Both the position numbers and the translations under genes were made by a program. Below, piece after piece: positions 35,846 through 44,303 of a stretch of DNA of 64,000 bases. Origin of the DNA: Bin18 sp965200355. GTDB lineage: Bacteria > Desulfobacterota > Binatia > Bin18. How positions within the stretch are numbered: the stretch's first letter is position 1; every line of letters starts with the position of its first letter. Location of the stretch: assembly GCA_965200355.1 (NCBI GenBank), contig OZ241351.1:186001-250000 (forward strand), given 5' to 3'. The notes beneath the pieces are model-generated. The model saw only the letters and a program-made list of their open reading frames with translations, was not told the origin of the DNA and did no database searches.

Positions 35846-38800
35846 GCCGATTTTTTCTTCCCCCGGGCACGCAACTGACTCCGGCGGCGTTCGAGCAGGT
35901 GTTCCTCAATATCGGCTAAATACGGGGAGGGCGACATGGGGCGCACCGCTCCGCGCCAGTGACGCCGCTGGGCATGACACAGATAGAGTTTGCGCTTTGC
36001 CCGTGTGACGCCGACGTAGAACAGGCGGCGCTCTTCCGCAAGAGCGGCCGCTTCGGCCTTACCCCACGTCAACGGGAGCAGTCCCGCTTCACAGCCAACA
36101 ATAAAGACGACCGGGAACTCCAGACCTTTGGCGGCATGGAGGGTGAGTAAGGAAATCCGGTCGGCGCGCGGGTCCCAGGTATCGACCTGCGTTGCCAGCC
36201 CAAGCGTGGCAAGAAAGCGGTCCAGGTCGTCCCCGCACTCTCGGGCGACGGGTTGCAACAGTTCCAGGGCCGCTCTTGTCTCTGCTCTTTGACTGGCTTC
36301 GGCCTTGTCACACGCGGCTTCAAGCCGTTCCAGCACAGCGCCGTCGTCGGGCTGCGCGCGCAGGCTATCAATCAGGAGCCCTACCCCAGGATGGTCAAGC
36401 AGCCGCGTATGGGCGTGTTGCTGAAACGGCATCCCCGAGCGGTGCAGGGCCTCGTCGAGGGCCGCGGTTTGGGCTTCGGTTCGGTAGAGCACGGCGATAT
36501 CAGCAAAAGAGACGGCCCGGTCTTCAGCGTCTCGGGAGCGGCCGCTATCGATTGAAAAAAAGCTGTGTCCGCCCAGCAGGCTTTCAATTTCGTGCACAAC
36601 AAACTCGGCCTCGGCCTTGTCTGTCCGCGCTGCATGGAGCGTGATTAAACTGGGGGCGCCGGCCAGGACCGGCGTGGATTGCTGCTCAGACCCGGAGGGC
36701 GCAATGACCTGGGCAGAGAGGTGGACGATAGTGCGCTCAGACCGATAATTCCGCGTGAGTCGGACCACCCGCGCCTTGGGAAAGTCGGTCGTGAACTGGG
36801 CGAAGAAGCGGACGTCCGCCCCACGAAAACGATAAATGGCCTGGTCTGGGTCGCCAATCGCGCAGATATTGCCATCAGGCGGCACGAGCAGCTTGATGAG
36901 CCGGACCTGCTGCTCGTCTACATCCTGATATTCGTCAATACATATCCATTGGTAGCGCTCACGATAGGCGTCACGCAGGCTGGGGTCGGACTCGAGGGCC
37001 TGGACCGGACGGCTAATCAGATCATCGAAATCCACCACATTCAGCGCGTCTAATTCCTGTTGGTAGCGGGTATAGACTGTGGCCAGGCTGGCCTCAGCCG
37101 GTGGCTGGCCGGTACGTTTTGCCACCGAAAGAGCCGATAGCAGGCTGCGCGTCTGGCGGGCCGGGACACCCAACGTTTCGCGCAATAGATGTTGACGCTC
37201 GGTGTCTGACAGCACCCGAAAGCCGCACTGGAGACCTGCCGCGTTCCAATGCTCCTGGAGAATAGACATCCCCAAAGCGTGAAAGGTAAGCAGCGGTACG
37301 GTGTCAGCCCTCGCCGGCAGGAGGCGGTGTAAACGTTCCCGCATTTCGTCTGCGGCCCGGCGGGTGAACGTCAGGGCCAGGCAGTGTTCAGGCCGGACCT
37401 GATGATTGCAGATGAGATGGGCGAGGCGATGGGTCAGGGTGCGTGTTTTTCCCGAGCCCGGTCCGGCAACAATCAGCAGCGGGCCGGCGATAATCTCGGC
37501 GGCCCGGCGCTGGTCACTGTCAAGTCTGGCTAAGATGTCTGCGGACGGCGCTGCCGGCGTGTCGTCCGCCGGTGCAGGAGACAGGCTGACGGGCGGGGTT
37601 GGGGCCGCGTCCACTTTTCGTTGTGGCGTCCTGTCCCGCTTTAGGCGGTCCGCTGCCGGCGCGGTGGGCGGCGAATTTTTCGGTTTGGTCTGGAGCGGAC
37701 GCGCGTCTTTGAACAATGACGCGCCATTCGTCTTCTGGCGCAGCTCGTCTTCCCGGAACAATCTGATTGTGCCGTACACCCCGTCATAGCCGGCTTCGCG
37801 GATCACTTCTTGTTTGCGCAGGCGAGAGATGGCTTCGGCAATAAGCGTATCCCCGCTGTTCCGAATCTCCTCCAGCGGCAGCGCGTTGATGAGTTGCAGT
37901 TCAGGCCCAAGTTGATTGAGCAAGCCCTCGTAGTGCTGGCCGACCTTTTTACTCTTCGGTCCCACATGCAGGATTTCGGATAATATCTCGGGCAGAGGAA
38001 CCAGGCTCTGAACCGCGCCGGCGGTCTCGGGCTGGCTGGCGTCTTTTCGGTCGGCCAAATCGTCCACCCGGTGCATCACGCCCACCGTCAGCGGCTTGCC
38101 ACACGCCGGGCAACGGCCCTCCAGTTGCTTGGTCTGGTGTGGCAGGAGGCGGACCTGACAATTCCGGTGTCCGTCCAGGTGATATTTGCCCTCTTCGGGA
38201 AAAAACTCGAGCGTCCCCTGATACCCCTGGCCGGTTTCCAGGGCGCGGCGAATCGAAAAATAATCAAGCTCGGTCTCAAACACGCAGGCTTCACGCCCGA
38301 GCTTGTCCGGCGAGTGCGCATCGGAATTGGACACCAGCCGGAAGCGGTCCAGGGACGACACCCGCCAGTTCATCTCCGGGTCTGACGACAGGCCCGTCTC
38401 CACCGCAAAGATATGCGGAGCCAGGTCGGCGTAGCACTCGTCTATGGCGTCAAAGCCGGACTTTGAGCCCAGGGCGGCAAACCACGGCGTCCAGATATGG
38501 GCCGGGACGAGATACGAGCCGGGGTCCGACTCCAGCGTGATTTCCAGGAGGTGGCGAGAATCCAGCCCCAGGATGGGTCGGCCGTCGGATTTCACATTGC
38601 CGATTCTGGACAGCCGCTCGGTTATGCGCTCCACTGCGGAGAAGTGCGGCGCGTATAATAAATGGTGGATTTTGCGCGTCTTCTCGCCCTTTTTGTAGAT
38701 CGTTGAGATTTCAACCGAGAGTATGAATCGGGTCGTACCCTGGCACGCTGCCGGCAGCATCCGGGTGACTTCCTGTTCCAAATCGGGTCGGAGGCGGAAC

Positions 38801-38988
38801 AGACCCGGCTCGGCCGGCACTAACTGCTCCTTGAGTTCGGCCTGCCAGACCGGATGGGTGAAGTCTCCGGTGCCGACGACCGTAATGCCTTTTTTCCTGG
38901 CCCAGTAGGCGAGGTGTTTCAAATCGCAGTGTTTGCTGGTGGCGCGGGAGTATTTGGAGTGAATGTGCAGGTCAGCGTAAAAGGCCAT
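35827..38988 (-). CDS. PHP (endonuclease Q-like) domain fused to UvrD-type helicase
   Basis: A 1053-residue fusion. Residues 1-405 are a TIGR00375/EndoQ-like PHP phosphoesterase: YADLHIHSKYSRATSK with metal-binding HxH, VVGTGDFTHPVW, SNSDAHSPDKLGREAC, then a zinc-ribbon-like CPACGKPLTVGVMHRVDDLADR. A Pro/Ala-rich linker (about residues 430-490) follows. The rest is a complete SF1A helicase: GPGSGKT (motif I), TFTRRAADEMRERL (Ia), CIDEYQDVDEQQ (II), GDPDQAIYRFRGAD (III), LTRNYRS (IV), LTLHAAKGLEFPVVFIVG (V), YVGVTRAKRKLYL (VI). EndoQ nicks DNA 5' of deaminated bases, so the fusion could nick and then unwind. Inference only. Confidence 0.9.
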   Translation of the reverse strand: MAFYADLHIHSKYSRATSKHCDLKHLAYWARKKGITVVGTGDFTHPVWQAELKEQLVPAEPGLFRLRPDLEQEVTRMLPAACQGTTRFILSVEISTIYKKGEKTRKIHHLLYAPHFSAVERITERLSRIGNVKSDGRPILGLDSRHLLEITLESDPGSYLVPAHIWTPWFAALGSKSGFDAIDECYADLAPHIFAVETGLSSDPEMNWRVSSLDRFRLVSNSDAHSPDKLGREACVFETELDYFSIRRALETGQGYQGTLEFFPEEGKYHLDGHRNCQVRLLPHQTKQLEGRCPACGKPLTVGVMHRVDDLADRKDASQPETAGAVQSLVPLPEILSEILHVGPKSKKVGQHYEGLLNQLGPELQLINALPLEEIRNSGDTLIAEAISRLRKQEVIREAGYDGVYGTIRLFREDELRQKTNGASLFKDARPLQTKPKNSPPTAPAADRLKRDRTPQRKVDAAPTPPVSLSPAPADDTPAAPSADILARLDSDQRRAAEIIAGPLLIVAGPGSGKTRTLTHRLAHLICNHQVRPEHCLALTFTRRAADEMRERLHRLLPARADTVPLLTFHALGMSILQEHWNAAGLQCGFRVLSDTERQHLLRETLGVPARQTRSLLSALSVAKRTGQPPAEASLATVYTRYQQELDALNVVDFDDLISRPVQALESDPSLRDAYRERYQWICIDEYQDVDEQQVRLIKLLVPPDGNICAIGDPDQAIYRFRGADVRFFAQFTTDFPKARVVRLTRNYRSERTIVHLSAQVIAPSGSEQQSTPVLAGAPSLITLHAARTDKAEAEFVVHEIESLLGGHSFFSIDSGRSRDAEDRAVSFADIAVLYRTEAQTAALDEALHRSGMPFQQHAHTRLLDHPGVGLLIDSLRAQPDDGAVLERLEAACDKAEASQRAETRAALELLQPVARECGDDLDRFLATLGLATQVDTWDPRADRISLLTLHAAKGLEFPVVFIVGCEAGLLPLTWGKAEAAALAEERRLFYVGVTRAKRKLYLCHAQRRHWRGAVRPMSPSPYLADIEEHLLERRRSQLRARGKKKSAQLEMF

Positions 38989-39006
38989 GCGCGGCTTCCC
39001 CTTTGG

Positions 39007-39112
39007 GGTGAGTGATTAGTGGTGAGTGATTAGTGGCTAGTGGCTAGTAGTGAGTGGTGAGTGGCTAGTAGTGAGTGGTGAGTGGCTAGTAGTGAGTAGT
39101 TAGTGGTGAGTG
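39007..39112. repeat. Degenerate short tandem repeat (AGTGGCTAGT / GAGTGATTAGTGG)
   Basis: About ten short units of AGTGRNTAGT-type sequence fill the gap upstream of the helicase gene and run into the 3' end of the M20 gene, supplying its last codons (FHTHH and stop). The same unit occurs at about 8671-8695 and 51646-51690. Confidence 0.75.
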
Positions 39113-40512
39113 TGAAAGTGTTCGGCCAGCACGCGGGCGACACACGCGGTCAGCCGTTTGCCCATCGAGAGTTCCAGAAACTCATTCGGTCCGTGCGCGT
39201 TTGAGTGCGGCCCCAGCACCCCGGTAATCATGAATTGAGCAGTCGGAAATTTTTCACCCAACATGGCCATAAAGGGAATCGTCCCGCCCTCGCCTATGGC
39301 GCACATGTCTTTGCCGAAAAATTCCTGCGAGGCCGTCTGCAAGGCCGTCTCCAGCCACGGGGCGAGCGGCGGAGCGTTCCAACCGCCAGCGGCCCATTCG
39401 GACTCAAAGGACACCCGCGCCCCAGAGGGAGGGTCGTGTTCCAAGAGATGTCGTAGCGCGGTTGAGGCCGCGTTTGCATCCAGGGTCGGCGGAATCCGCA
39501 GCGACACCTTGGCCGCGGTCACGGGCCGCAGGACATTGCCGGCTTGCGCCAGCGCCGGCAAACCGTCCGCGCCAGTAATTTCGAGTTGGGGCCGCCAGGT
39601 TCGGTTGAGCAAAAGCTGCTTGATATCGTCCGTCACGGCCTGCGCGCCGGGATGAAACGGAAATTCTGCCGAGACCGTCTGCCCCAGCACGGCCGCGGTT
39701 GTCCGGGCCTGCTGTAGCCGCTCATCCGGGATGACAACCTGAAATGCGGGCGGCAGGATGTCTCCGGTCTGTTCGTCTTCGAGGCGGCTCAAGAGTTGGC
39801 GGAGAATGCGGAAGCTCGAAGGCACGATACCGCTGGCCGCGCCGGAATGAACCCCTTCAGTGAGCGTGGAAACGGACAGATTGCCCGATACCAGACCGCG
39901 TAAAGACGTCGTAATCCAGAGTTGATCGTAGTTCCCACAGCCCGAGTCAAGGCAGACGATCAAGCTGGGCGTACCGATACGGTCGGCCAGAGCCTCCATA
40001 TAAGCGGGCAGGTCTCCGCTGCCGCTCTCTTCGCAGGCTTCGATAATAATCACACAGCCGGCCACCGGAACGCCCTGGCGCTTGAGCGCGGCAATGGCGG
40101 TCAGGGAAGCAAAGGCCGCATAACCATCGTCAGCGCCCCCCCGCCCGTACAGTTTGCCGTCTCTCAGCACCGGCTGCCACGGGCCGAGCCCGTCATGCCA
40201 GCCGTCCATGGGTGGCTGCTTATCCAGGTGCCCGTAGAGCAGCACAGTGTCGGACGAATCGCCTGGAACCTCAATAAAGAGTAAGGGCGTGCGGCCGGCA
40301 AGCCGGACCACCTCAAGGCGCAGACCGGGAATCGCCTGGCGACGAATCCAGCCGGCGATGAGTGCGACGGCTTGGTCCAGATAGCCATTCGTCTGCCAGG
40401 CCGGGTCATAGGCCGGCGATTGATTGGGAATAGCCAAGTATTCCGTCAGAGTTGGGATAATACTGTTCTCCCAGGTGTCTTCGACAAATTGCCAGGTTGT
40501 TTGGGTATCCAT
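39100..40512 (-). CDS. M20 family metallopeptidase
   Basis: 470 residues from the ATG at 40512 (the frame opens 20 codons earlier without family-like residues). M20 dipeptidase fold: TVLLYGHLDKQPPMDGW with the first zinc His/Asp, LYGRGGADDGYAAFASLTAI with the bridging Asp, IIEACEESGSGDL with the catalytic Glu, VCLDSGCGNYDQLW, and HSGAASGIVPSSFRIL in the lid domain. The closing GPHSNAHGPNEFLELSMGKR has the last His ligand. Cytoplasmic, cleaves dipeptides or N-acyl amino acids. Its final codons come from a tandem repeat. Confidence 0.92.
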   Translation of the reverse strand: MDTQTTWQFVEDTWENSIIPTLTEYLAIPNQSPAYDPAWQTNGYLDQAVALIAGWIRRQAIPGLRLEVVRLAGRTPLLFIEVPGDSSDTVLLYGHLDKQPPMDGWHDGLGPWQPVLRDGKLYGRGGADDGYAAFASLTAIAALKRQGVPVAGCVIIIEACEESGSGDLPAYMEALADRIGTPSLIVCLDSGCGNYDQLWITTSLRGLVSGNLSVSTLTEGVHSGAASGIVPSSFRILRQLLSRLEDEQTGDILPPAFQVVIPDERLQQARTTAAVLGQTVSAEFPFHPGAQAVTDDIKQLLLNRTWRPQLEITGADGLPALAQAGNVLRPVTAAKVSLRIPPTLDANAASTALRHLLEHDPPSGARVSFESEWAAGGWNAPPLAPWLETALQTASQEFFGKDMCAIGEGGTIPFMAMLGEKFPTAQFMITGVLGPHSNAHGPNEFLELSMGKRLTACVARVLAEHFHTHH

Positions 40513-40610
40513 AACCGGGGATTGTAACCGGCAGTCGGGGCGGTTGCCAATCCGGTCTAGCCGTCCCGTCATGAACTCGGTAAGCTGGCGGTCTCAAGGA
40601 GGTTGACGCT

Positions 40611-40964
40611 ATGGCAGAACTCGTGGTGTATCACAATCCTGGTTGAGGCAAGTCACGCGGAGCGCTCGATATTTTGCAGGAGCGCGGCGTCGAGTTCGAC
40701 GTGATTGAGTATCTCAAGAACCCCCTCGGTCGGGAAGATTTTGAGCGCTTTCTGGACCTATTGCCGGATGAACCCGCAGCGCTGGTCCGTAAGGATAAAA
40801 AATTCAAGGAACTCGGTCTGAACGCGGACGACTATGTGACGCGCGAGGCCGTGGTTGAGGTCTTACTCCAGCATCCTGGGCTGATGCAGCGTCCGGTTAT
40901 TATCAAAGATCAAAAGGCGGTCATCGCCCGGCCGTCGGAGAAGGTGCTGGAGCTGCTGGATTAG
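40611..40964 (+). CDS. ArsC/Spx-family selenoprotein (in-frame UGA = Sec12)
   Basis: Starting at the ATG 40611 (CAAGGAGG upstream) and reading the TGA at 40644-40646 as selenocysteine gives a complete 117-residue ArsC-like protein: VVYHNPG-U-GKSRGALDILQERG. In the family the motif is HNPxCSKSR, so Sec12 replaces the catalytic Cys, and Arg16 and the rest of the fold follow in frame (VIEYLKNPLGREDFERFL, VLLQHPGLMQRPVIIKDQKAVIARPSEKVLELL). Without readthrough the catalytic loop is lost. A hairpin follows the UGA. It may reduce arsenate or act as a glutaredoxin-coupled thiol/selenol reductase; no other ars gene is close. Confidence 0.92.
40662..40685 (+). promoter_or_regulatory. Candidate bacterial SECIS hairpin (ArsC-like)
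   Basis: A 6-bp GC-rich stem (GCGCTC 40662-40667 / GAGCGC 40680-40685) with a 12-base loop starting GA begins 15 nt after the UGA, so the loop lies 21-33 nt from it, the spacing typical for bacterial SECIS elements. Confidence 0.5.
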
Positions 40965-41356
40965 TCCTCTCAGCTTCTCCTCGCCTTTGAAGAGAACAGG
41001 AGAGGCCCGTACCCACCCCGGCCTTCGGTCCCTCCTCCTGGGACGTGTGCTGCAAATTCCCTTGTGGCCGCCCCTACAATACGCATTCCCTCTCCCCTGG
41101 AGGGAGAGGGCTAGGGTGAGGGGTGGGTTTCCCTCCGTACCGCCCTGTAGGAAGCAACAAATACGGCCCAGACGTTGGCAAAAGGTCGTCAAATCGGGCA
41201 ACATGGCAGGTGATTGCCTCGGTGTTGCCGGCCAGGCCGCGCGGCGTGCCCGGAGGGATGACCGGCGGGTCTTGCACGGGATTTTTTGGGTATTACGCAC
41301 GGGCCCCTGCGAACTCGTTGATGTACCGGCCAAGGTCAGACAGATACAATAGAGGC
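40965..41356. other. Intergenic stretch with dispersed repeats
   Basis: 392 bp. A TTCCCTTGTGGCCGCCCCTAC element near 41054-41074 and a CCCTCTCCCCTGGAGGGAGAGGG hairpin at about 41091-41128 are recognisable. On the minus strand 41160-41345 has codon-like composition (IPPGTPRGLAGNTEAITCHVARFDD), but no start, partner or family was recognised. It could be a gene relic. Confidence 0.45.
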
Positions 41357-42724
41357 ATGAGACAACTCTATTATAGTGATAACCTCCCGGTCTTACGGAC
41401 CATTCCAGATGCGCTTGTAGACTTGGTTTACCTGGACCCGCCTTTCAAGTCAGATCGTGCTTACAACATCATTTACCCCGACGACCTTGGGCAGGTGACG
41501 GCCTTTGAAGATACGTGGGTCTGGGCCCCTGAATGTGATGACCACCTGAATATGATGACAGCCGCCGGCCATCCAGTTTCGGGTCTATTAGATGCTCTAG
41601 TAACAAGTATGGGGAAGACACAACTCAACGCTTATTTGGTCAATATGGCTGCCCGACTCGTGGAATTGCGCCGTGTTCTCAAACCAACTGGGAGCCTTTA
41701 TCTGCATTGTGACGCGACAGCCAGTCATTATCTGAAATTGGTTCTTGATGCCGTATTCGGAAATAAGAATTTCAAAAACGAACTCGTCTGGGAGTATTCC
41801 ACTTTTCATGGGAGTAAACGGGCCTATAAAAAGAACTACGATCAGATTTTCTTCTATGTCAGAAGCAAAAACTACTACTTTGATTGGGAAGCGATTGCTG
41901 AGCCTTACGACCCGCTCACGATCAAACGCTTTGATAAAGAAGACGAGCATGGCCGCTACAAAATTGTGAAGGGGAAAAAGTTTTATATGGGGAGGGGAAC
42001 CCCGCCTAATTCCTGCTTCTTTATCCCACAGTTACAAATGAACTCCGATGAGTACCTTGGCTATCCCACACAGAAGCCGCTTGCCTTATTGGACCGTATT
42101 ATTCGGGCCTCCAGTAACCTCGATGATATTGTATTGGACCCTTTTTGTGGGTGTGGCACGACGATATCTGCTGCGGAAAATGCGCATAGGCAGTGGATTG
42201 GTATTGATGTGACGTATGCGGCCATAGCGGCCATTCAAGAACGGTTTAGACGTGAACGGCGTGATATTTGGGGTGAAATTGAGATTATTGGCAGACCGGA
42301 AACACCTGAGGAAGTTGATACAAAGCTGTTGAACACATCCTCGCCACTTTACCCTCGTAAGGAGTTTGAAAAGTTCTGTGTGACGGTGATTGGAGGGTTG
42401 CCCAATAATCAAATGGGGGCAGACGGCGGTATAGATGGACGGATTGTTCTTGCGAACAGAAAACAAGCCATTGTTTCCGTGAAAAGCGGGAGGCCAACTG
42501 TTGAGCAGATTCGCTCCCTCAAGGGCCTTCTTACTGATAAGCAGATTGCGGGCGTATTTATTACTCGCCAACCGCCTACAAGACCGATGCAGCAGTTTGC
42601 ACAACAAGCTGGGGTTACGCAGTTGGAAGGTGGACTTTTCCAATCAACGTCTTTCCCTGTTTTGCAGATTCTTACCCTCGAAGATATCTTGACTGGCAAA
42701 CGCCCAGCACTCCCTTATCAATGA
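41357..42724 (+). CDS. DNA N4/N6 methyltransferase fused to PD-(D/E)XK nuclease-like domain
   Basis: 455 residues from the ATG at 41357. Beta-class methyltransferase with catalytic motif LVYLDPPFKSD (residues 23-33), HCDATASHYLKLVLD, YPTQKPLALLDRIIRASS, and SAM motif VLDPFCGCGTTISAAE near residue 260. The C-terminal 100 residues contain GADGGIDGRIVL...AIVSVKSG, a plausible PD-(D/E)XK core (D...VSVK), then VEQIRSLKGLLTDKQIAGVFIT. Codon and base use are clearly more AT-rich than the neighbours, suggesting recent transfer. It could be a single-chain restriction-modification enzyme. Its stop overlaps convergent miaB by 7 nt. Homologue of the broken gene at 27.2 kb. Confidence 0.88.
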   Translation: MRQLYYSDNLPVLRTIPDALVDLVYLDPPFKSDRAYNIIYPDDLGQVTAFEDTWVWAPECDDHLNMMTAAGHPVSGLLDALVTSMGKTQLNAYLVNMAARLVELRRVLKPTGSLYLHCDATASHYLKLVLDAVFGNKNFKNELVWEYSTFHGSKRAYKKNYDQIFFYVRSKNYYFDWEAIAEPYDPLTIKRFDKEDEHGRYKIVKGKKFYMGRGTPPNSCFFIPQLQMNSDEYLGYPTQKPLALLDRIIRASSNLDDIVLDPFCGCGTTISAAENAHRQWIGIDVTYAAIAAIQERFRRERRDIWGEIEIIGRPETPEEVDTKLLNTSSPLYPRKEFEKFCVTVIGGLPNNQMGADGGIDGRIVLANRKQAIVSVKSGRPTVEQIRSLKGLLTDKQIAGVFITRQPPTRPMQQFAQQAGVTQLEGGLFQSTSFPVLQILTLEDILTGKRPALPYQ

Positions 42725-44037
42725 GTGTGAGAATGTGCAGCGATACCCATCAGGGTATGGGCGTTAGCGGAGGTCACTCGGACCGGCACCAGCTCGCCGG
42801 GCCGGGCTCCGTTGCCGGGAAAGACTACTGTTTTGAACTGTGGGTCTTTGCCGGCCAGCCAGTCTTTCTGCTTCTTGGCCGGCCCCTCAACCAGAACCTC
42901 GACGGTCTGGCCTATCCGCTGTCGGTTGATCTCCCCCCCGATGCCTTCCTGCAAGCGAATAATCTCCTGTAAACGTCGCCCCTTTTCCGCTTCCGAGAGA
43001 GTCTCGCCCCACTTATAGGCCCGGGTCCCCTCACGGGCCGAATACTTGAACATAAAGGCAAAATCGTAGCGGACCTGCGCCATAAAGTCGTAGGTGGCCC
43101 GAAAATCGTCTTCCTCTTCGCCCGGAAAGCCGACAATAATATCCGTGGACAAAGCCAGGTGGGGAATAGCGGCGCGCAGCCGGTCCACCAGGGCGGCGTA
43201 TTCCTCGACCGAGTAGCCCCGTTCCATACGCTCCAGGACCCGATTCGAGGCGGCCTGGAGCGGCAGATGCAGATACGGGACAACTTTGTCACAAGCCGCC
43301 ATAGCGTCAATGGCGCTCATGTCCATATCAGACGGGTGCGACGAGGTAAAACGAATCCGCTCAATCCCATCAATGCGCGCGGTGTGGTGCAGAAGTCGGC
43401 CAAAATCGACCTCGCCATCCCGGTAGGCGTTGACGGTCTGGCCCAAATAGACGACTTCTTTATACCCCTGGTCGGCCAGCGCCCGAACCTGGGCCAGCAG
43501 TATCGACGCGGGTACGCTGCGTTCCCGCCCGCGGACGTAGGGCACGATACAGAAGGTACAGAACTTGTCGCAGCCCCGCATGATCGTCACCCAGGCTCGC
43601 ACCCCTTCTCCGCGCGCGGGCGCAATATCGGCATAGGTTTCCTCCCGGTCGAGGCGGACGGACACCAGCGGTTCGGTAGCGCTTTCCTGGGCCAGCAAGG
43701 CCGGCAGGTCCCGATAGGCGTCCGGTCCCAGCACCAAGTCGAGAAAGGGGGCTTTATCGAGCAGGGCGTCCCGATGGTGCTGGGCCATACAGCCAGTGAG
43801 CCCCAGGACGACCCCCGGTTTTCGGGCTTTATGTTGCACTAGCTCACCGAGCCGCCCGATGATACGCGCTTCCGCGTGCTCCCGAATTGCACAGGTGTTC
43901 AGCAGAATGACATCGGCGCTCTCCGGCCTCGGCGTGGCTGCGTAGCCCTGCGGTTTCAGCACGCCCAGGATGAGCTCGGTGTCAGCGATATTCATCTGAC
44001 AGCCGTAGGTTTCAATATAGACGCGGCGTGGTTCCAT
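42718..44037 (-). CDS. miaB: tRNA-2-methylthio-N6-dimethylallyladenosine synthase MiaB
   Basis: 439 residues from the ATG at 44037 (upstream frame is repeat-encoded). It adds the methylthio group to i6A37 of tRNAs. The UPF0004 domain has Cys13, Cys49 and Cys83 for one cluster (YIETYGCQMNIADTE, LLNTCAIREHAE, LTGCMAQ). The radical-SAM motif is RGCDKFCTFCIVPYVRGRERS with Cys156, Cys160 and Cys163. The TRAM domain (RIGQTVEVLVEGPAKK...) ends the protein. All expected parts are intact and the length is normal. Confidence 0.94.
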   Translation of the reverse strand: MEPRRVYIETYGCQMNIADTELILGVLKPQGYAATPRPESADVILLNTCAIREHAEARIIGRLGELVQHKARKPGVVLGLTGCMAQHHRDALLDKAPFLDLVLGPDAYRDLPALLAQESATEPLVSVRLDREETYADIAPARGEGVRAWVTIMRGCDKFCTFCIVPYVRGRERSVPASILLAQVRALADQGYKEVVYLGQTVNAYRDGEVDFGRLLHHTARIDGIERIRFTSSHPSDMDMSAIDAMAACDKVVPYLHLPLQAASNRVLERMERGYSVEEYAALVDRLRAAIPHLALSTDIIVGFPGEEEDDFRATYDFMAQVRYDFAFMFKYSAREGTRAYKWGETLSEAEKGRRLQEIIRLQEGIGGEINRQRIGQTVEVLVEGPAKKQKDWLAGKDPQFKTVVFPGNGARPGELVPVRVTSANAHTLMGIAAHSHTH

Positions 44038-44303
44038 GCGTGATGTCCGGGACCCCTCACCCTGGCCCTCTCCCCTTGGGGGAGAGGGCCAGGGTGAATG
44101 GAAAGGCAATCTCCTGTGGTTGCCCGGCCTGTGATGTCTCCCTCAACCCCCCGCACCCCCCTTATCAGGGGGGACCCGGCCTGTAATGTAGGGGCAACAA
44201 CCCCCTGTGGTTGCCCGACAGGGGATTTTTGTAGCCGTTCCCCAGCCGCAACGCAACGGCTATAAGGACAGTCTATTTGCCTGTTAAAGGAGCGGACGAA
44301 CGT
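44038..44303. repeat. Intergenic hairpin repeats upstream of the cobalamin-binding protein gene
   Basis: Contains a CCCTCTCCCCTTGGGGGAGAGGG hairpin (about 44068-44092), GGCAATCTCCTGTGGTTGCCC near 44105-44126, a CCCCCCTTATCAGGGGGG hairpin near 44156-44174, a GTAGGGGCAACAACCCCC element near 44188-44217, and an 8-bp stem TAGCCGTT/AACGGCTA (44232-44239 with 44255-44262) before the gene. No cobalamin riboswitch core was recognised. Confidence 0.6.

Noticed and set aside
39007..39112. Short repeat array as a CRISPR
   Set aside because: Units are about 10 bp, contiguous and degenerate, with no unique spacers and no cas genes.
41314..41329. 16-bp identity to the symporter gene at 30378-30393 (encoding RYINE) as a gene relic
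   Set aside because: A 16-mer match is about what chance gives in 64 kb, and the flanking sequence does not align convincingly.
44110..44303. Cobalamin riboswitch upstream of the BtuF-like gene
   Set aside because: No B12-box-like core was found; the structure seen belongs to dispersed hairpin repeats.
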